64,000 nt of DNA from an uncultured Collinsella sp. (GCA_900557455.1 USSM01000004.1:18263-82262), one strand, 5' to 3'. Shown: positions 42,035 through 51,127, numbered from the stretch's first letter. Translations and numbers: made by a program. Notes: a model not told the origin generated them from the letters alone.

Positions 42035-43618
42035 TTATGCCTCCTTATTTCGATCGAACACGATTTGTCCGTCCGACATCGTCATATCAACCGCAAGATC
42101 GCGTGCGTCGCGATAATCGAGGTCAAACACATCCCGATCGAGCACGCAGATATCGGCAAGCTTGCCGACCTCGAGCGTACCCAGCTCGTCTTCGCGCATC
42201 AGATCGTACGCGCCCCCGGCAGTCCAAGCGCGCAAGAGCTCGACAAGCGTCAGCACGTTGGCCTCATTCACGGGCAGTCCGTCGGCGAAGAATCCGCCGC
42301 ACGCGCTGTAGATTGACTCGCCCAGGCTCGGAACCAGCAGCGGCAAATCCGTACCACAGCACACCGTGCATCCGGAATCTTCCATGCCGCGGCGATTCCA
42401 GCTGTGCAAAAGTCGCGTCTCGCCAATTTGTCGACGCATCATCGACAGGCAATCCTCGCGCCGGTCCAGCGTCAGAATCTGCGGATAGACCTCGCAAATT
42501 CCACCTAACTTGCCAAACTCGACAAGATCGGTCGGGTCAGAGTTCTCGAGATCGGTAATCGCATGGCGGCGAAGCAACCGCCCATGCTCGTCTCGAGGCA
42601 GCGAGGCATAGAGCGCCACCGTGCGACGAACGGCGCCATCGCCCTGGCAATGCAAGGAATATCGGAAACCGTCAGCATCAATTGCACGCAGCTCGTTCTC
42701 AATCAGATCCCACTCTGGCTCCTCGACGACCGTCTTGCCGGCAGCGCCCGCATCGGCCGTGTCCTCATAGGGGTCAATCATCTCGGCAAGCCCCGCCCAT
42801 ACGCCTCGATCGGTCATACGGTTGAAGCCAGAAAAACGAACGAACGGTCCCCGGAAGCGCTCTCGCGCCTCGCGGGCATATGCCAGATTTGCACCGGCGC
42901 CCACCGGCTGCGACATCATAGAGACGCGAACCGTCAGCTCACCAGATTTCTCACGGCGAGCCATTTCGTCGGCAAAGCCGTAGTAGTCATCAAACGCCAT
43001 TTCCTTGATGGCGGTAACGCCGCGCTCGTTAAGCATGCTCATGTAGTCCGAATACCCGGCACGCACCTCGGGCAGCGCGAGGAAATCGCTCATCATGCGC
43101 CAGATCTTCTCGGCATAGCACACCTGGGGTGTAAAGCCGTATCGCGCACTGGCGGCAGCATTGAGAACGCAGGTCTCCGCACCCGATGTGAAGCAGACGA
43201 CGGGGATATCGCCAAAACAATCGTCAAACACAGCTGCCGTATTTGTGTTCTCGGCATCCGATGCCAACGTTTCGGGTAGGTTGTGACCAAAAGCCGCCGC
43301 GCAATCCGGATGATCTTCTTTCCATGTACGCAAGAGCGACACGGCCTCTTTGGCATCAGCGATGCCGGACAGATCAGACCCCAACGTCCGCAGCGCCCAG
43401 CCTGTATAGAAGGTATGTACATCGATCAGGCCAGGCATGACGGTGCGGTCGCCCAGGTCAACTACCTCGTCCGCCTGGGTCAAATACGAAGCTACCTCAC
43501 ACTTGGTGCCAACAGCCTCAATTCGATTGCCACGGACCGCTACGAAACCTTCAAACGGCAGGTCCCCCGTACCGGTAAAGACGCTCTTAGACGTCAGGAC
43601 CGTCAAACGATCAGACAT
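42035..43618 (-). CDS. Amidohydrolase, YtcJ/AepA-like, with altered metal motif
   Basis: A 527-residue amidohydrolase. It has the family frame VMPGLIDVHTF, FRYSLHCQGDGAVRRTV (metal/catalytic His-Asp region), RRHAITDLEN and CCGTDLPLLVP, and ends with GTLEVGKLADICVLDRD. The first motif is normally His-x-His; here it reads Val-His-Thr-Phe, so one metal ligand appears replaced. It may cleave an acylated or peptide-linked Amadori compound before the Frl enzymes act (inference). Start 43618 follows AGGTGG. Tightly packed between yfcC and frlC. Confidence 0.78.
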   Translation of the reverse strand: MSDRLTVLTSKSVFTGTGDLPFEGFVAVRGNRIEAVGTKCEVASYLTQADEVVDLGDRTVMPGLIDVHTFYTGWALRTLGSDLSGIADAKEAVSLLRTWKEDHPDCAAAFGHNLPETLASDAENTNTAAVFDDCFGDIPVVCFTSGAETCVLNAAASARYGFTPQVCYAEKIWRMMSDFLALPEVRAGYSDYMSMLNERGVTAIKEMAFDDYYGFADEMARREKSGELTVRVSMMSQPVGAGANLAYAREARERFRGPFVRFSGFNRMTDRGVWAGLAEMIDPYEDTADAGAAGKTVVEEPEWDLIENELRAIDADGFRYSLHCQGDGAVRRTVALYASLPRDEHGRLLRRHAITDLENSDPTDLVEFGKLGGICEVYPQILTLDRREDCLSMMRRQIGETRLLHSWNRRGMEDSGCTVCCGTDLPLLVPSLGESIYSACGGFFADGLPVNEANVLTLVELLRAWTAGGAYDLMREDELGTLEVGKLADICVLDRDVFDLDYRDARDLAVDMTMSDGQIVFDRNKEA

Positions 43619-43627
43619 CACAACCAC

Positions 43628-45091
43628 CTACACCGGAAGCATGCCAGAGATTGCCGTTACAATCACGCCAAAGACGACCATGAAAATGAAGAACTTCCAA
43701 ATGGTCTTCCACCATTGGCCAAACGAAATCCTAGCCACGGCAAGACCGGCGACCGTCATGCCCGCCACGGGGCTGATGGTGTTGATGGTCTGGTTGGCAA
43801 ACTGGAGCGCGGTGACGGCTGCCTCGGGATTGAGGCCCATGAGCTCGGTCAGGGGGCCCATAACGGGCATGGTGAGCGCCGCCAGGCCAGAACTCGAGGG
43901 AACCAGCAAAGAGAGCAGGCCAAGGACGATATACATAAACGTGGTGTAGACGGCGGCGGGTGCACCGGCGAGCGCGGTAGCGAGCGCCTGGAGGATGGTG
44001 TCGATGATCATGCCGCCCTCGGCGATGACCAGAATACCGCGAGCGATACCGATAACGATGGCAGCGTACGCAAAGTCGGCGAGACCCTTAACGAACTCCT
44101 CTGCGATCGTCTGCTGGTCAAGACCGCCCAGGATACCGGCAAGCAAGCCCATGCCAAGGAACACGGCGGAAATCTCATTCATGTACCAGCCCTGGGTAAC
44201 AAGACCCCAGACGATAATGCCCATACCGCAAGCAAAATCGATGAGCACGAGCTTCTGACGGATAGTGAACTCTTCCTCGATGGAGGCATCGGTCACGGAA
44301 AACTCAATACGCTTGAGCTTATCGTCCTCGTACACAATGGACGACTCGGGGTTTTTCTTGACGCGCATGGCGTAGCGCATGGCCCATGCGATACCGACGG
44401 CAGTGAAGATAACCCAAGAAACGGCGCGCAGCCACAGTTGCGGATTACCCTCGATGCCAATGATGCCTTGGGCGATCAAAACATTAAACGGGTCGATGGT
44501 CGAAGCACAATATCCCAGGTTAGGACCAAGGAAGCAGATGATGAATGCCGTCATCGAGTCATAACCGATACCCATCATGATGGGAATGAAGATGGCATAG
44601 AACGGCAGGGCTTCCTCAGACATACCAAACGTAGTGCCGCAAATGGACAGCAATGTCATCGTGATGGGAATGATGAGGATGTCCTTGTTCTTGAGCTTTT
44701 TAATCACACGGCTCATGCCGGCATTCAAAGCGTTGGTCTTGGTGATGATCGCGAACGATCCGCCAATCAATAAGACGAACGCAACGACGTCGGCAGCCTC
44801 CTGGATGCCCTTGGTGGGCGCTTGCAGAACCGCGAAGATATCCTGGCCCAGATTGATGGTCTCGCCGGTCTCGGAATCGGTGTAGTTCTTATCGACCTGT
44901 TCATAGGTTCCAGCAACGGCGACTTCACGCTCGCCCGCCGCTGTCGAAATCGTCTTGCGCTGATACTGACCAGAGGGAACGATCCAAGTCAGGACCGCAA
45001 AGACAACGATCAGCAAGAACATGATCGTATAGACATGCGGTAATTTGAACTTAAAACGTCTGTTTGTCTTCTTCGCCTTCGTATCTGACAT
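43628..45091 (-). CDS. YfcC-family membrane carrier (C4-dicarboxylate carrier-like)
   Basis: A 487-residue protein with about twelve hydrophobic helices of the YfcC/DcuC-like superfamily. An N-terminal KFKLPHVYTIMFLLIVVFA is followed by WIVPSGQYQR, which is diagnostic; SGLAALTMPVMGPLTELMG lies near the C terminus. These carriers move di- or oligopeptides, arginine or dicarboxylates. As the first gene of the Amadori operon it probably imports the substrate, replacing the ABC or permease systems of other frl loci. GGAGGT precedes ATG 45091. Confidence 0.82.
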   Translation of the reverse strand: MSDTKAKKTNRRFKFKLPHVYTIMFLLIVVFAVLTWIVPSGQYQRKTISTAAGEREVAVAGTYEQVDKNYTDSETGETINLGQDIFAVLQAPTKGIQEAADVVAFVLLIGGSFAIITKTNALNAGMSRVIKKLKNKDILIIPITMTLLSICGTTFGMSEEALPFYAIFIPIMMGIGYDSMTAFIICFLGPNLGYCASTIDPFNVLIAQGIIGIEGNPQLWLRAVSWVIFTAVGIAWAMRYAMRVKKNPESSIVYEDDKLKRIEFSVTDASIEEEFTIRQKLVLIDFACGMGIIVWGLVTQGWYMNEISAVFLGMGLLAGILGGLDQQTIAEEFVKGLADFAYAAIVIGIARGILVIAEGGMIIDTILQALATALAGAPAAVYTTFMYIVLGLLSLLVPSSSGLAALTMPVMGPLTELMGLNPEAAVTALQFANQTINTISPVAGMTVAGLAVARISFGQWWKTIWKFFIFMVVFGVIVTAISGMLPV

Positions 45092-45133
45092 AGATACCTC
45101 CAAAGAACTCGAGACTGCATCGCATCTCGCTTC

Positions 45134-45173
45134 AACGTTTGCACAATGCAAACGTTCTATGACGTTCCATAGA
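45134..45173. promoter_or_regulatory. Operator-like palindromes upstream of the Amadori operon
   Basis: AACGTTTGCA (45134-45143), three bases, then TGCAAACGTT (45147-45156) is a perfect inverted repeat. It is followed by TCTATG (45156-45161) and CATAGA (45168-45173). Both lie within 85 bases of the carrier start codon; the adjacent GntR protein is the obvious candidate binder. Confidence 0.6.
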
Positions 45174-45259
45174 TTACCAGCAGCTTTTTCCTTCATCAAG
45201 ATAATTTCAAACTGATTGCCGCAACGCGGTTGAACGGTTGCGTTTGCGCCGTGAACGGT

Positions 45260-45299
45260 ATGGAAACGCCCGGTGAGATGATCCACCGGGCGTTTCCAT
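45260..45299. terminator. Terminator between gntR and the Amadori operon
   Basis: ATGGAAACGCCCGGTG (45260-45275) and CACCGGGCGTTTCCAT (45284-45299), a 16 bp perfect stem just after the gntR stop. Confidence 0.7.
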
Positions 45300-45309
45300 T
45301 CGCAATGTC

Positions 45310-46053
45310 CTAGATGTCAAAAACGTAGCGAGACCCAACGATCCGCTGACGACCGATGATAAACGGCCGCCGCTGCTCATCGAAAAAGAAGGCTTCCATA
45401 TAAAACAAGGGCTCGCCAACGGGAACTGCCAACAGTCGAGCGACCTCGGGCGACGCGCACGCGATCTCGAGCGTGCACGGGTCGGTAAACGCGGGCGTGC
45501 GGCCCGTCCGGTTGCGCACGAACTCAAAAATGGATTGGTTAGATAGAGGTGCCGTTGATAGATAGGCGTTGTCCTCGTAAACATATATGTTGTTCTCGAG
45601 CATGACAGGGACGCCATCGGCAGTACGCACGCGCTCAACGCAAATCAAGTCAGTTCCAACGGGAACACCAAAGAACTGCGCTTCGGTGGAATCCGCCGGC
45701 AGTATCTTTCTCGAAATGACGCACGCCCCCGGCTCCATTCCGTTGACGCGGCATGCGTCCGAAAAACTCTGGACGTCATCCTTCTGGCGAATCTTACGCT
45801 TAAGCTTGGGGGCATTGACAAACGTGCCTTTCCCCTGCCGCTTCGTTAGATAGCCCTGCTGGACGAGCTCCTCAATAGCGCGTCGCACGGTAACGCGGCC
45901 AACTTTATAGCTCTCAGCCAATTCGAATTCGTTGGGTATCCGCGCGCCCGCCTTGTAGGCACCGGAGTTGATTTCGTTTTTGATGATATCAATAACCTGT
46001 TGGTACAGTGGTATCGCTGCTTTACCGTCAGTTAGCCCTTCAGTCGGTGGCAT
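45310..46053 (-). CDS. GntR/HutC-family regulator (FrlR-like)
   Basis: A 247-residue regulator. The N-terminal winged helix (ARIPNEFELAESYKVGRVTV, RRAIEELVQQGYL, KRQGKGTFV) and the C-terminal UTRA ligand domain (GTDLICVERVRTADGVPVML, YMEAFFFDEQRRPF) define the HutC/FrlR type. UTRA domains bind sugars or sugar phosphates, fitting control of the adjacent operon by an Amadori compound. GGAGAGG precedes the ATG. It is followed by its own terminator, so it is a separate transcript. Confidence 0.88.
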   Translation of the reverse strand: MPPTEGLTDGKAAIPLYQQVIDIIKNEINSGAYKAGARIPNEFELAESYKVGRVTVRRAIEELVQQGYLTKRQGKGTFVNAPKLKRKIRQKDDVQSFSDACRVNGMEPGACVISRKILPADSTEAQFFGVPVGTDLICVERVRTADGVPVMLENNIYVYEDNAYLSTAPLSNQSIFEFVRNRTGRTPAFTDPCTLEIACASPEVARLLAVPVGEPLFYMEAFFFDEQRRPFIIGRQRIVGSRYVFDI

Positions 46054-46084
46054 ATACCCTCTCCAAGCACAATTAAGTCTAAAA

Positions 46085-46119
46085 CGGGCTTAAGGGCATT
46101 CAGCAAGTCCTTAAGCCCG
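46085..46119 (-). terminator. Terminator of the HAD phosphatase gene
   Basis: CGGGCTTAAGG (46085-46095) and CCTTAAGCCCG (46109-46119), followed leftward by TTTTAG. Confidence 0.65.
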
Positions 46120-46203
46120 CATTAGCTTAAAGTATGCTAGGTGCCGCACCAAAATGTCGGATATTTACTCATCAGACCCGAAAAACGCGCAACTACCTCA
46201 CTC

Positions 46204-46863
46204 CTAAGAAAGCGCGAGCAGCTCCGGCAGCTGGTCGATAATCTTGTCCGCGGCATCCTGGCTAAAGCCAAAGCGCTCCTCGCGCTTGGCAATGACTGTC
46301 AGGCCGGCTCGCTTGCCGGCAGTGATGCCAGGCACCGAATCCTCAACGCAGCAGCAGCGATTCGCGGGCAGCCCCAGCAGGTCCAGCGCATGCAGGTAGA
46401 TGTCGGGCTCGGGCTTGCTCTCCTTAAACTGCTCGCCGCTCACCACATACTCAAAGGCATCCGACAACCCGCACGCATTGAGCACTTCCTCGATGCTATC
46501 CATGGGAGACGAGCTGGCAAGCGCCACGCGAACGCCGCGGCGCGGCAGCTCTCGAATCGTATCCACGGCGCCTGGGTTAATCAAAGCCTGATAGTCGCGC
46601 GGACGCTTATGAGCCCACTCGTCCCAACGGGTCAACGCTTCCTCGCCAGTTAAATGCCCCTTACCGGCGCGCTCAAACCAATCGACCAGCATACGCAGGA
46701 AGAACTGATGCGAGGTACCGACCTGCCCGTTCAACTCCTCTTGAGTCAGGTTAAGCCCAAGCTCCTTGGCAAACGCGGCGGTCTCGCCCAGGTAGTAATA
46801 CTCGGTATCGACAATCACGCCGTCCATGTCAAAGATCACGGCGTCGAACGGAAATGCGGACAC
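46204..46863 (-). CDS. HAD-superfamily phosphatase/phosphomutase
   Basis: A 219-residue HAD subfamily I enzyme resembling beta-phosphoglucomutase. VIFDMDGVIVDTE contains the nucleophile Asp and general acid Asp, VALASSSPMD the second motif Ser, KESKPEPDIY the Lys, and CCVEDSVPGITAG the metal-binding acids. GTG 46863 follows GGGAGG; earlier in-frame starts lie inside the upstream terminator. Substrate not determinable; sugar phosphates are usual. Confidence 0.83.
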   Translation of the reverse strand: MSAFPFDAVIFDMDGVIVDTEYYYLGETAAFAKELGLNLTQEELNGQVGTSHQFFLRMLVDWFERAGKGHLTGEEALTRWDEWAHKRPRDYQALINPGAVDTIRELPRRGVRVALASSSPMDSIEEVLNACGLSDAFEYVVSGEQFKESKPEPDIYLHALDLLGLPANRCCCVEDSVPGITAGKRAGLTVIAKREERFGFSQDAADKIIDQLPELLALS

Positions 46864-46878
46864 GGCACCCTCCCTAAC

Positions 46879-46904
46879 AAAAGGGCGCCCGCAAGCGGAC
46901 GCCC
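46879..46904 (-). terminator. Terminator of the Cof-type phosphatase gene
   Basis: GGGCGCCCG and CGGACGCCC flank a short loop (46883-46904); leftward the stem is followed by TTTTG. It overlaps the region just upstream of the next HAD gene. Confidence 0.6.
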
Positions 46905-46926
46905 GAGCCATGCACTATCGGCGATT

Positions 46927-47769
46927 CTAACCCAGCAGCTTATCCAGCGCCACCGCAATGCCGTCTTCGTTATTATTGGCGGTCACCATCTGGGCTACAG
47001 CCTTGACCTCATCGACGGCGTTGCCCATGGCAACACCGGTGCCGGCCCACTCAATCATGGACTTGTCGTTCTGGCCGTCGCCAAACGAGACGACCTCGCT
47101 GGCATCGATGCCGAGCTTGGGCAGGGCACCCTCGAGCGCGCGGGCCTTGTCGATACCAGGCGCCGTGTACTCAAAGTACCAGTCGGCCGTAAACATGCCC
47201 GAAAGCGTCTGGGTAAAGGGCGCATACATCTCCTCGTAATGCGCCTGCAGGTAGGCCGGATCGCCTGCCGTCAGCAGCTTGTCTACGGGATAAGTGTCCA
47301 CGACCTCATGCAAGCTCTCGACCTCGCGGATCTTAAGGTCGCAGGCATCGCGCTCGTATTTGACGATATTCTTCTGCGAGCCGTCCGGCAGTGTAATCAT
47401 GCAGCGATACGAGTCCTCTACATGCAGGTCGCGCCCGAGCGAGATCATGGGGATCACATCATAGTTTTGCAGGTGATCAATCAGACGGTGCAGTTCGTCA
47501 GCTGGCATGGCCTGGTCAAAAAGGACCTCATCGGTCTGAGCGTCGACAACATGCGCGCCATTGAAAGCGACTAGCAGACCGTCATGGTTTTGGAGGTCGA
47601 GCTCCTGTGCCAGAGCATGTAGCCCCCATGCGGGACGACCCGAAGCCAAGATGAGCTTAATGCCCGACTCCTGCGCCGCGAGCAGCTTTTCGCGCGTACG
47701 CGGGCTGATCACCTTCTGATCGTTGGTGAGCGTACCATCGATATCCATTGCGATGGCTTTAATTGCCAT
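46927..47769 (-). CDS. Cof-type HAD phosphatase (HAD-IIB)
   Basis: A 280-residue enzyme with IAMDIDGTLTND (motif I), ILASGRP (motif II), a cap domain, then Lys of APGIDKARAL and SFGDGQNDKSMIEWAG (motif IV). This is the YidA/Cof type that dephosphorylates sugar phosphates or flavin-type substrates. AAGGAGG precedes the ATG. Single gene. Confidence 0.87.
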   Translation of the reverse strand: MAIKAIAMDIDGTLTNDQKVISPRTREKLLAAQESGIKLILASGRPAWGLHALAQELDLQNHDGLLVAFNGAHVVDAQTDEVLFDQAMPADELHRLIDHLQNYDVIPMISLGRDLHVEDSYRCMITLPDGSQKNIVKYERDACDLKIREVESLHEVVDTYPVDKLLTAGDPAYLQAHYEEMYAPFTQTLSGMFTADWYFEYTAPGIDKARALEGALPKLGIDASEVVSFGDGQNDKSMIEWAGTGVAMGNAVDEVKAVAQMVTANNNEDGIAVALDKLLG

Positions 47770-48258
47770 ATGTGCCTCCTTGCATCGTTTTTATCGCGCA
47801 CTATCTTATCCGAGCCGGGGCACGTTCGCACGGCGCGCGTATGACGGTTGCAAAACCACCCCATTTGAAACAAAGACAAAAAAGTACTTGCAAAGACGCG
47901 TTCCGACATATAAGTTGATAAAAGACCGCCGTTGCGGTTTTAAGTAGATCGAGCATATGAAGTTTGAGTTTTAGCGTGTAAGAGAAGGAAGATCGGCAAA
48001 GTACAACCCCAAACGCAATGACAACTTAATGAGGTAACTGCCACATGTGAGGCACCCAGGGCATTGCTGTCTCGATTTTGAGCACGATGCCTTCCGCCTT
48101 GCATGGGCCGTTCCATCCCGCCCCTGCAGCAACTGCCTCACGGGCTCATTGAAAACCGCATAGCACCCCAACGTCAGCACATCACCCACGGCAAGCACAT
48201 CACTCACGACAACCAACACATCAACAAACAGCACGAACATCAACCGATTGGAGAAGCT
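47770..48258. other. 489-base gap without a convincing gene
   Basis: Contains TTGCAA (47888-47893) and TATAAG (47909-47914), a possible promoter with short 15-base spacing, and a small hairpin GACCGC/GCGGT followed by TTTT (47924-47941). From about 48174 to 48247 a run of imperfect direct repeats, GCACATCACYCACG, is open in the frame of the next gene, which could therefore start further upstream. Confidence 0.5.
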
Positions 48259-49149
48259 ATGACAAACCACCACGCTGAAGACGGCGATAAGAAAAGCATT
48301 CTGGATGCCCGCATTGAGCGAGCATATGCAAACGAATATGACGCCGCCTTTGCCGCCGCGACCATCAAGAACTACGCGTCGCTACCGCTCGCGACGATCT
48401 TGGCCGATCACCCTCAACTGCTGAAGCGCTGCACAAAGATCATGGGCGACCCCGACATTCGCAAGCTGACAGACCCCTATGCCCCAAAACGCGACAACGA
48501 TTCGCACATTCTTACCGTAGGCTGCCTAGCCCATATGCTTACGGCGCTCGACACGAAACTCAAGCTCGAATGGGAACCCGACGAGCGGCATGAACTCGAA
48601 AGCAAGCGGAACACCCTGCGCACCGCACTGTTCCTTCCGTTGGACGGCCTCAAGCGCTGCAACGTCGAGCTCAATTCACAGGCGCGGCAAAAGCCCGGGA
48701 CCACGGGGCAGAAAACTCCTAGACCCCATGTGGCCATCGTCGACCGCAACCGATATAACCGCATGACCGCGCACTTTTCTGCCGAGGGAGCAGCCATAAG
48801 GACGCTGATCGACCTGCTGTGCCTCCTGAGCATCAACGAACTATTTGAGGGCTATCTCGCCCTTGTTCCCGCGACGGCACCCAAGTCGGTAGCAAAGATC
48901 ATCGAGACCTGCAGACGCCAGTTTGAGCGCCATCGCAATGGCAGCGAGATGAACGCCAGCATCGCGCAGTACTACGCGGCTCATTACAAAAATGACGGAT
49001 GTGCCCCTATCGAGCATCAGCTGCGGCTCGCCTACACCACGCCCGTCGCAACGCTCCATCGCTTTGGAGCCCTTGGCGCTTGCGAGCCGCACGAACAGGC
49101 AGCCTGCCCCACAACCGAGCTCGATCTCAGGCTCGGACGAACCCTGTAG
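48259..49149 (+). CDS. Unknown protein upstream of ClpP-like and VirD4-like genes
   Basis: A 296-residue soluble protein; ATG 48259 has GGAG upstream. Mostly helical-looking (ILDARIERAYANEYDAAFAA, LAHMLTALDTKLKLEWEPD, AAIRTLIDLLCLLSINELF), without transmembrane segments or recognised motifs. It ends with a Cys-containing acidic region (ALGACEPHEQAACPTTELDL). It is followed in the same direction by the ClpP-like gene after 63 bases, so the three probably form one operon. I do not recognise a family. Confidence 0.6.
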   Translation: MTNHHAEDGDKKSILDARIERAYANEYDAAFAAATIKNYASLPLATILADHPQLLKRCTKIMGDPDIRKLTDPYAPKRDNDSHILTVGCLAHMLTALDTKLKLEWEPDERHELESKRNTLRTALFLPLDGLKRCNVELNSQARQKPGTTGQKTPRPHVAIVDRNRYNRMTAHFSAEGAAIRTLIDLLCLLSINELFEGYLALVPATAPKSVAKIIETCRRQFERHRNGSEMNASIAQYYAAHYKNDGCAPIEHQLRLAYTTPVATLHRFGALGACEPHEQAACPTTELDLRLGRTL

Positions 49150-49212
49150 CCCGCCAGCCCCTCCGCGGGCAACAATCCTATTCCACAACACAACCAACAG
49201 AAAGGAGTCCTC

Positions 49213-49830
49213 ATGGACACCAATCATTCCCCCATCATCAGCCCCCTCACCATGCGTGAATCCGCCCGAGGTATCACGCTCACCAGCATTTACGATGAGA
49301 TGCTCGCCCGTCGCGAGCTCTCCGTCATGGGAAACATCGAAACCCCGATGGCCCACGACCTATGCCAGCAGATTCGTCTGCTCGATGCCACCGACCCCAG
49401 CCGCCCCATCACCATATTTGTCGCCAGCGCCGGCGGAAGCGTGCGATCGGGTCTTGCGATCTATGACGCCATGCGCCTCGCATCGTGCCCCATCCGCACC
49501 GTCTGCCTGGAATTCGCCGCGTCCATGGGCGCCGTGATCTTTATGGGCGGCGACGATCGCCGTATGGCGCCCCATGCAGAGCTCATGATTCATGACCCGC
49601 TGATCCCCCAGGGGGCAGGCGGCTCGGCACTTGCGTTGCAGGAAACCAGCCGGCGTCTCATGCAGACCCGCAAGACCCTCACGCAAATCCTCTCGGACCG
49701 CAGCGGCCTCACGCCCAAGCGCATCCAGTCCCTCACTGCAAAAGACACCTACCTTTCGGCCGAGCGCGCCGTCGAGCTCGGCTTTGCCCACGAAATTCTC
49801 TCGACCACCAAGGAGGTCGCCCATGTCTAA
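49213..49830 (+). CDS. ClpP-like serine protease
   Basis: A 205-residue ClpP/crotonase-fold protease. The triad is intact: Ser104 in FAASMGA, His127 in LMIHDPL, Asp178 in KDTYLSA. The oxyanion GGSVRSGLAIYD segment is also present. The N-terminal part (RESARGITLTSIYDEML) differs from housekeeping ClpP and no ClpX/ClpA partner is adjacent. GAAAGGAG precedes the ATG. Its stop overlaps the VirD4-like start by 8 bases, implying coupled production. Confidence 0.82.
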   Translation: MDTNHSPIISPLTMRESARGITLTSIYDEMLARRELSVMGNIETPMAHDLCQQIRLLDATDPSRPITIFVASAGGSVRSGLAIYDAMRLASCPIRTVCLEFAASMGAVIFMGGDDRRMAPHAELMIHDPLIPQGAGGSALALQETSRRLMQTRKTLTQILSDRSGLTPKRIQSLTAKDTYLSAERAVELGFAHEILSTTKEVAHV

Positions 49831-51127
49831 CCTCGCCAGCCGCCTCGCCGCATCTGAGTCCGCATCGTCCACCATCCTCGCCAAGGATCGAACGCTCTCC
49901 TGCGACACCCGCCAAACGGGACTCAACAACAACGCACTTGTGATCGGCCCCTCGGGTGCCGGCAAGACCCGAAACGTCCTCAAGCCCAACCTGCTGCAAA
50001 TGAACGCAAGCTACATCGTGCTCGACACCAAAGGCACGCTCTGTCGCGAAGTGGGACCCGTGCTGGCAGCCCACGGTTACCGCGTGCAATGCCTCAACTT
50101 CGCCGACCTCAACACCGTCCCGGCCCTTGCGCCCGGCATCGAGCGCTGCGGCTACAACCCCCTGAGGCACATTCGCCGCAAGGCGGACGGCAGGCCCAAC
50201 CAGCAGGACATCCTCTCGGTGGCAAAGGCCATCTGCCCCATCGAGGACAACAACCAGCCTTTTTGGGATCATGCGGCGGCAAACCTGCTGTCGTGTCTTA
50301 TCGCCTACGTCACCGAACAGCTACCCGCCGACGAGCAGACGATCAGCTCGGTCATCAAGCTGATCGAGCACCTGCAGGACGGTGCCACGGGTCGATTGTT
50401 TGACGACCTGATCACGACCGACCCCCAAAGCTATGCCCTCTCGCTATGGCGGCGCTACGCCATTACGCAAAATGCCGAGCGCATGCACGCGAGCATCGTC
50501 GGCATCCTTGCCGAAAAGGTCATGTGTCTGGGATTCGACGGTGCGGCACAGCTCTATCGTGAGTGCCATCAGGTGAACTTCGCTTCCATGGGACACACCC
50601 CCTGCGTCCTGTTTGTAACCGTGAGCGATATTGACCGCAATCTCGATCCGCTGACCGGCCTCTTTATTTCGCAGGCGTTTATGGGCCTCATTCGTGAGGC
50701 CGATAGGCAGCCCGACGGCAGCCTGCCCGTGCCCGTGCGCTTTATGCTCGATGACTTCGCAAATCTGCAGATCCCCCAGATCGACAACGTGCTCTCGATT
50801 ATCCGAAGCCGCAACATCTGGGCAACGCTGCTGCTGCAGTCGACCAACCAGCTCGATGCGCTCTATGGCGAGGCACGCGCACGCTCCATCATGGGCAACT
50901 GCGACACGCATCTGGTGCTGGCGTTCCAGGATCCCGAGAGTGCCCGGGTGTTTTCCGACCGCGCCGACGCGCTGCCCAGCACGCTCATGGCGACGCCGAT
51001 CGATCGCTCGTGGCTCTTTGTGCGCGGTCGCACTCCCGAACAGGTCGAGCGCTTTAGGCTCGAAGACCATCCGCTCTACGGGGAGCTGCCCGAGGCGCAG
51101 CGAGACCATGCGGAGGCCGAGATCTAG
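49823..51127 (+). CDS. VirD4/TraG-like coupling ATPase, stand-alone
   Basis: A 434-residue ATPase: Walker A GPSGAGKTRN near residue 43, Walker B with RFMLDDFANL, then RSRNIWATLLLQSTNQLDAL and YGEARARSIMGNCDTHLVL typical of type IV coupling proteins. No N-terminal transmembrane helices are present, unlike classical VirD4. AAGGAGG precedes ATG 49823. No relaxase, VirB4 or mating-pore gene is in the window, so it is either an orphan of a conjugative element or part of a different machine with the ClpP-like protease. Confidence 0.82.
   Translation: MSNLASRLAASESASSTILAKDRTLSCDTRQTGLNNNALVIGPSGAGKTRNVLKPNLLQMNASYIVLDTKGTLCREVGPVLAAHGYRVQCLNFADLNTVPALAPGIERCGYNPLRHIRRKADGRPNQQDILSVAKAICPIEDNNQPFWDHAAANLLSCLIAYVTEQLPADEQTISSVIKLIEHLQDGATGRLFDDLITTDPQSYALSLWRRYAITQNAERMHASIVGILAEKVMCLGFDGAAQLYRECHQVNFASMGHTPCVLFVTVSDIDRNLDPLTGLFISQAFMGLIREADRQPDGSLPVPVRFMLDDFANLQIPQIDNVLSIIRSRNIWATLLLQSTNQLDALYGEARARSIMGNCDTHLVLAFQDPESARVFSDRADALPSTLMATPIDRSWLFVRGRTPEQVERFRLEDHPLYGELPEAQRDHAEAEI

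Noticed and set aside
48174..48247. A CRISPR or iteron array
   Set aside because: The repeats are short, degenerate and irregularly spaced; they may just encode His/Thr-rich residues of an upstream extension.
48259..51127. A complete integrative conjugative element
   Set aside because: No integrase, relaxase, VirB4, attachment repeats or tRNA gene could be found on either side; only the coupling ATPase is suggestive.
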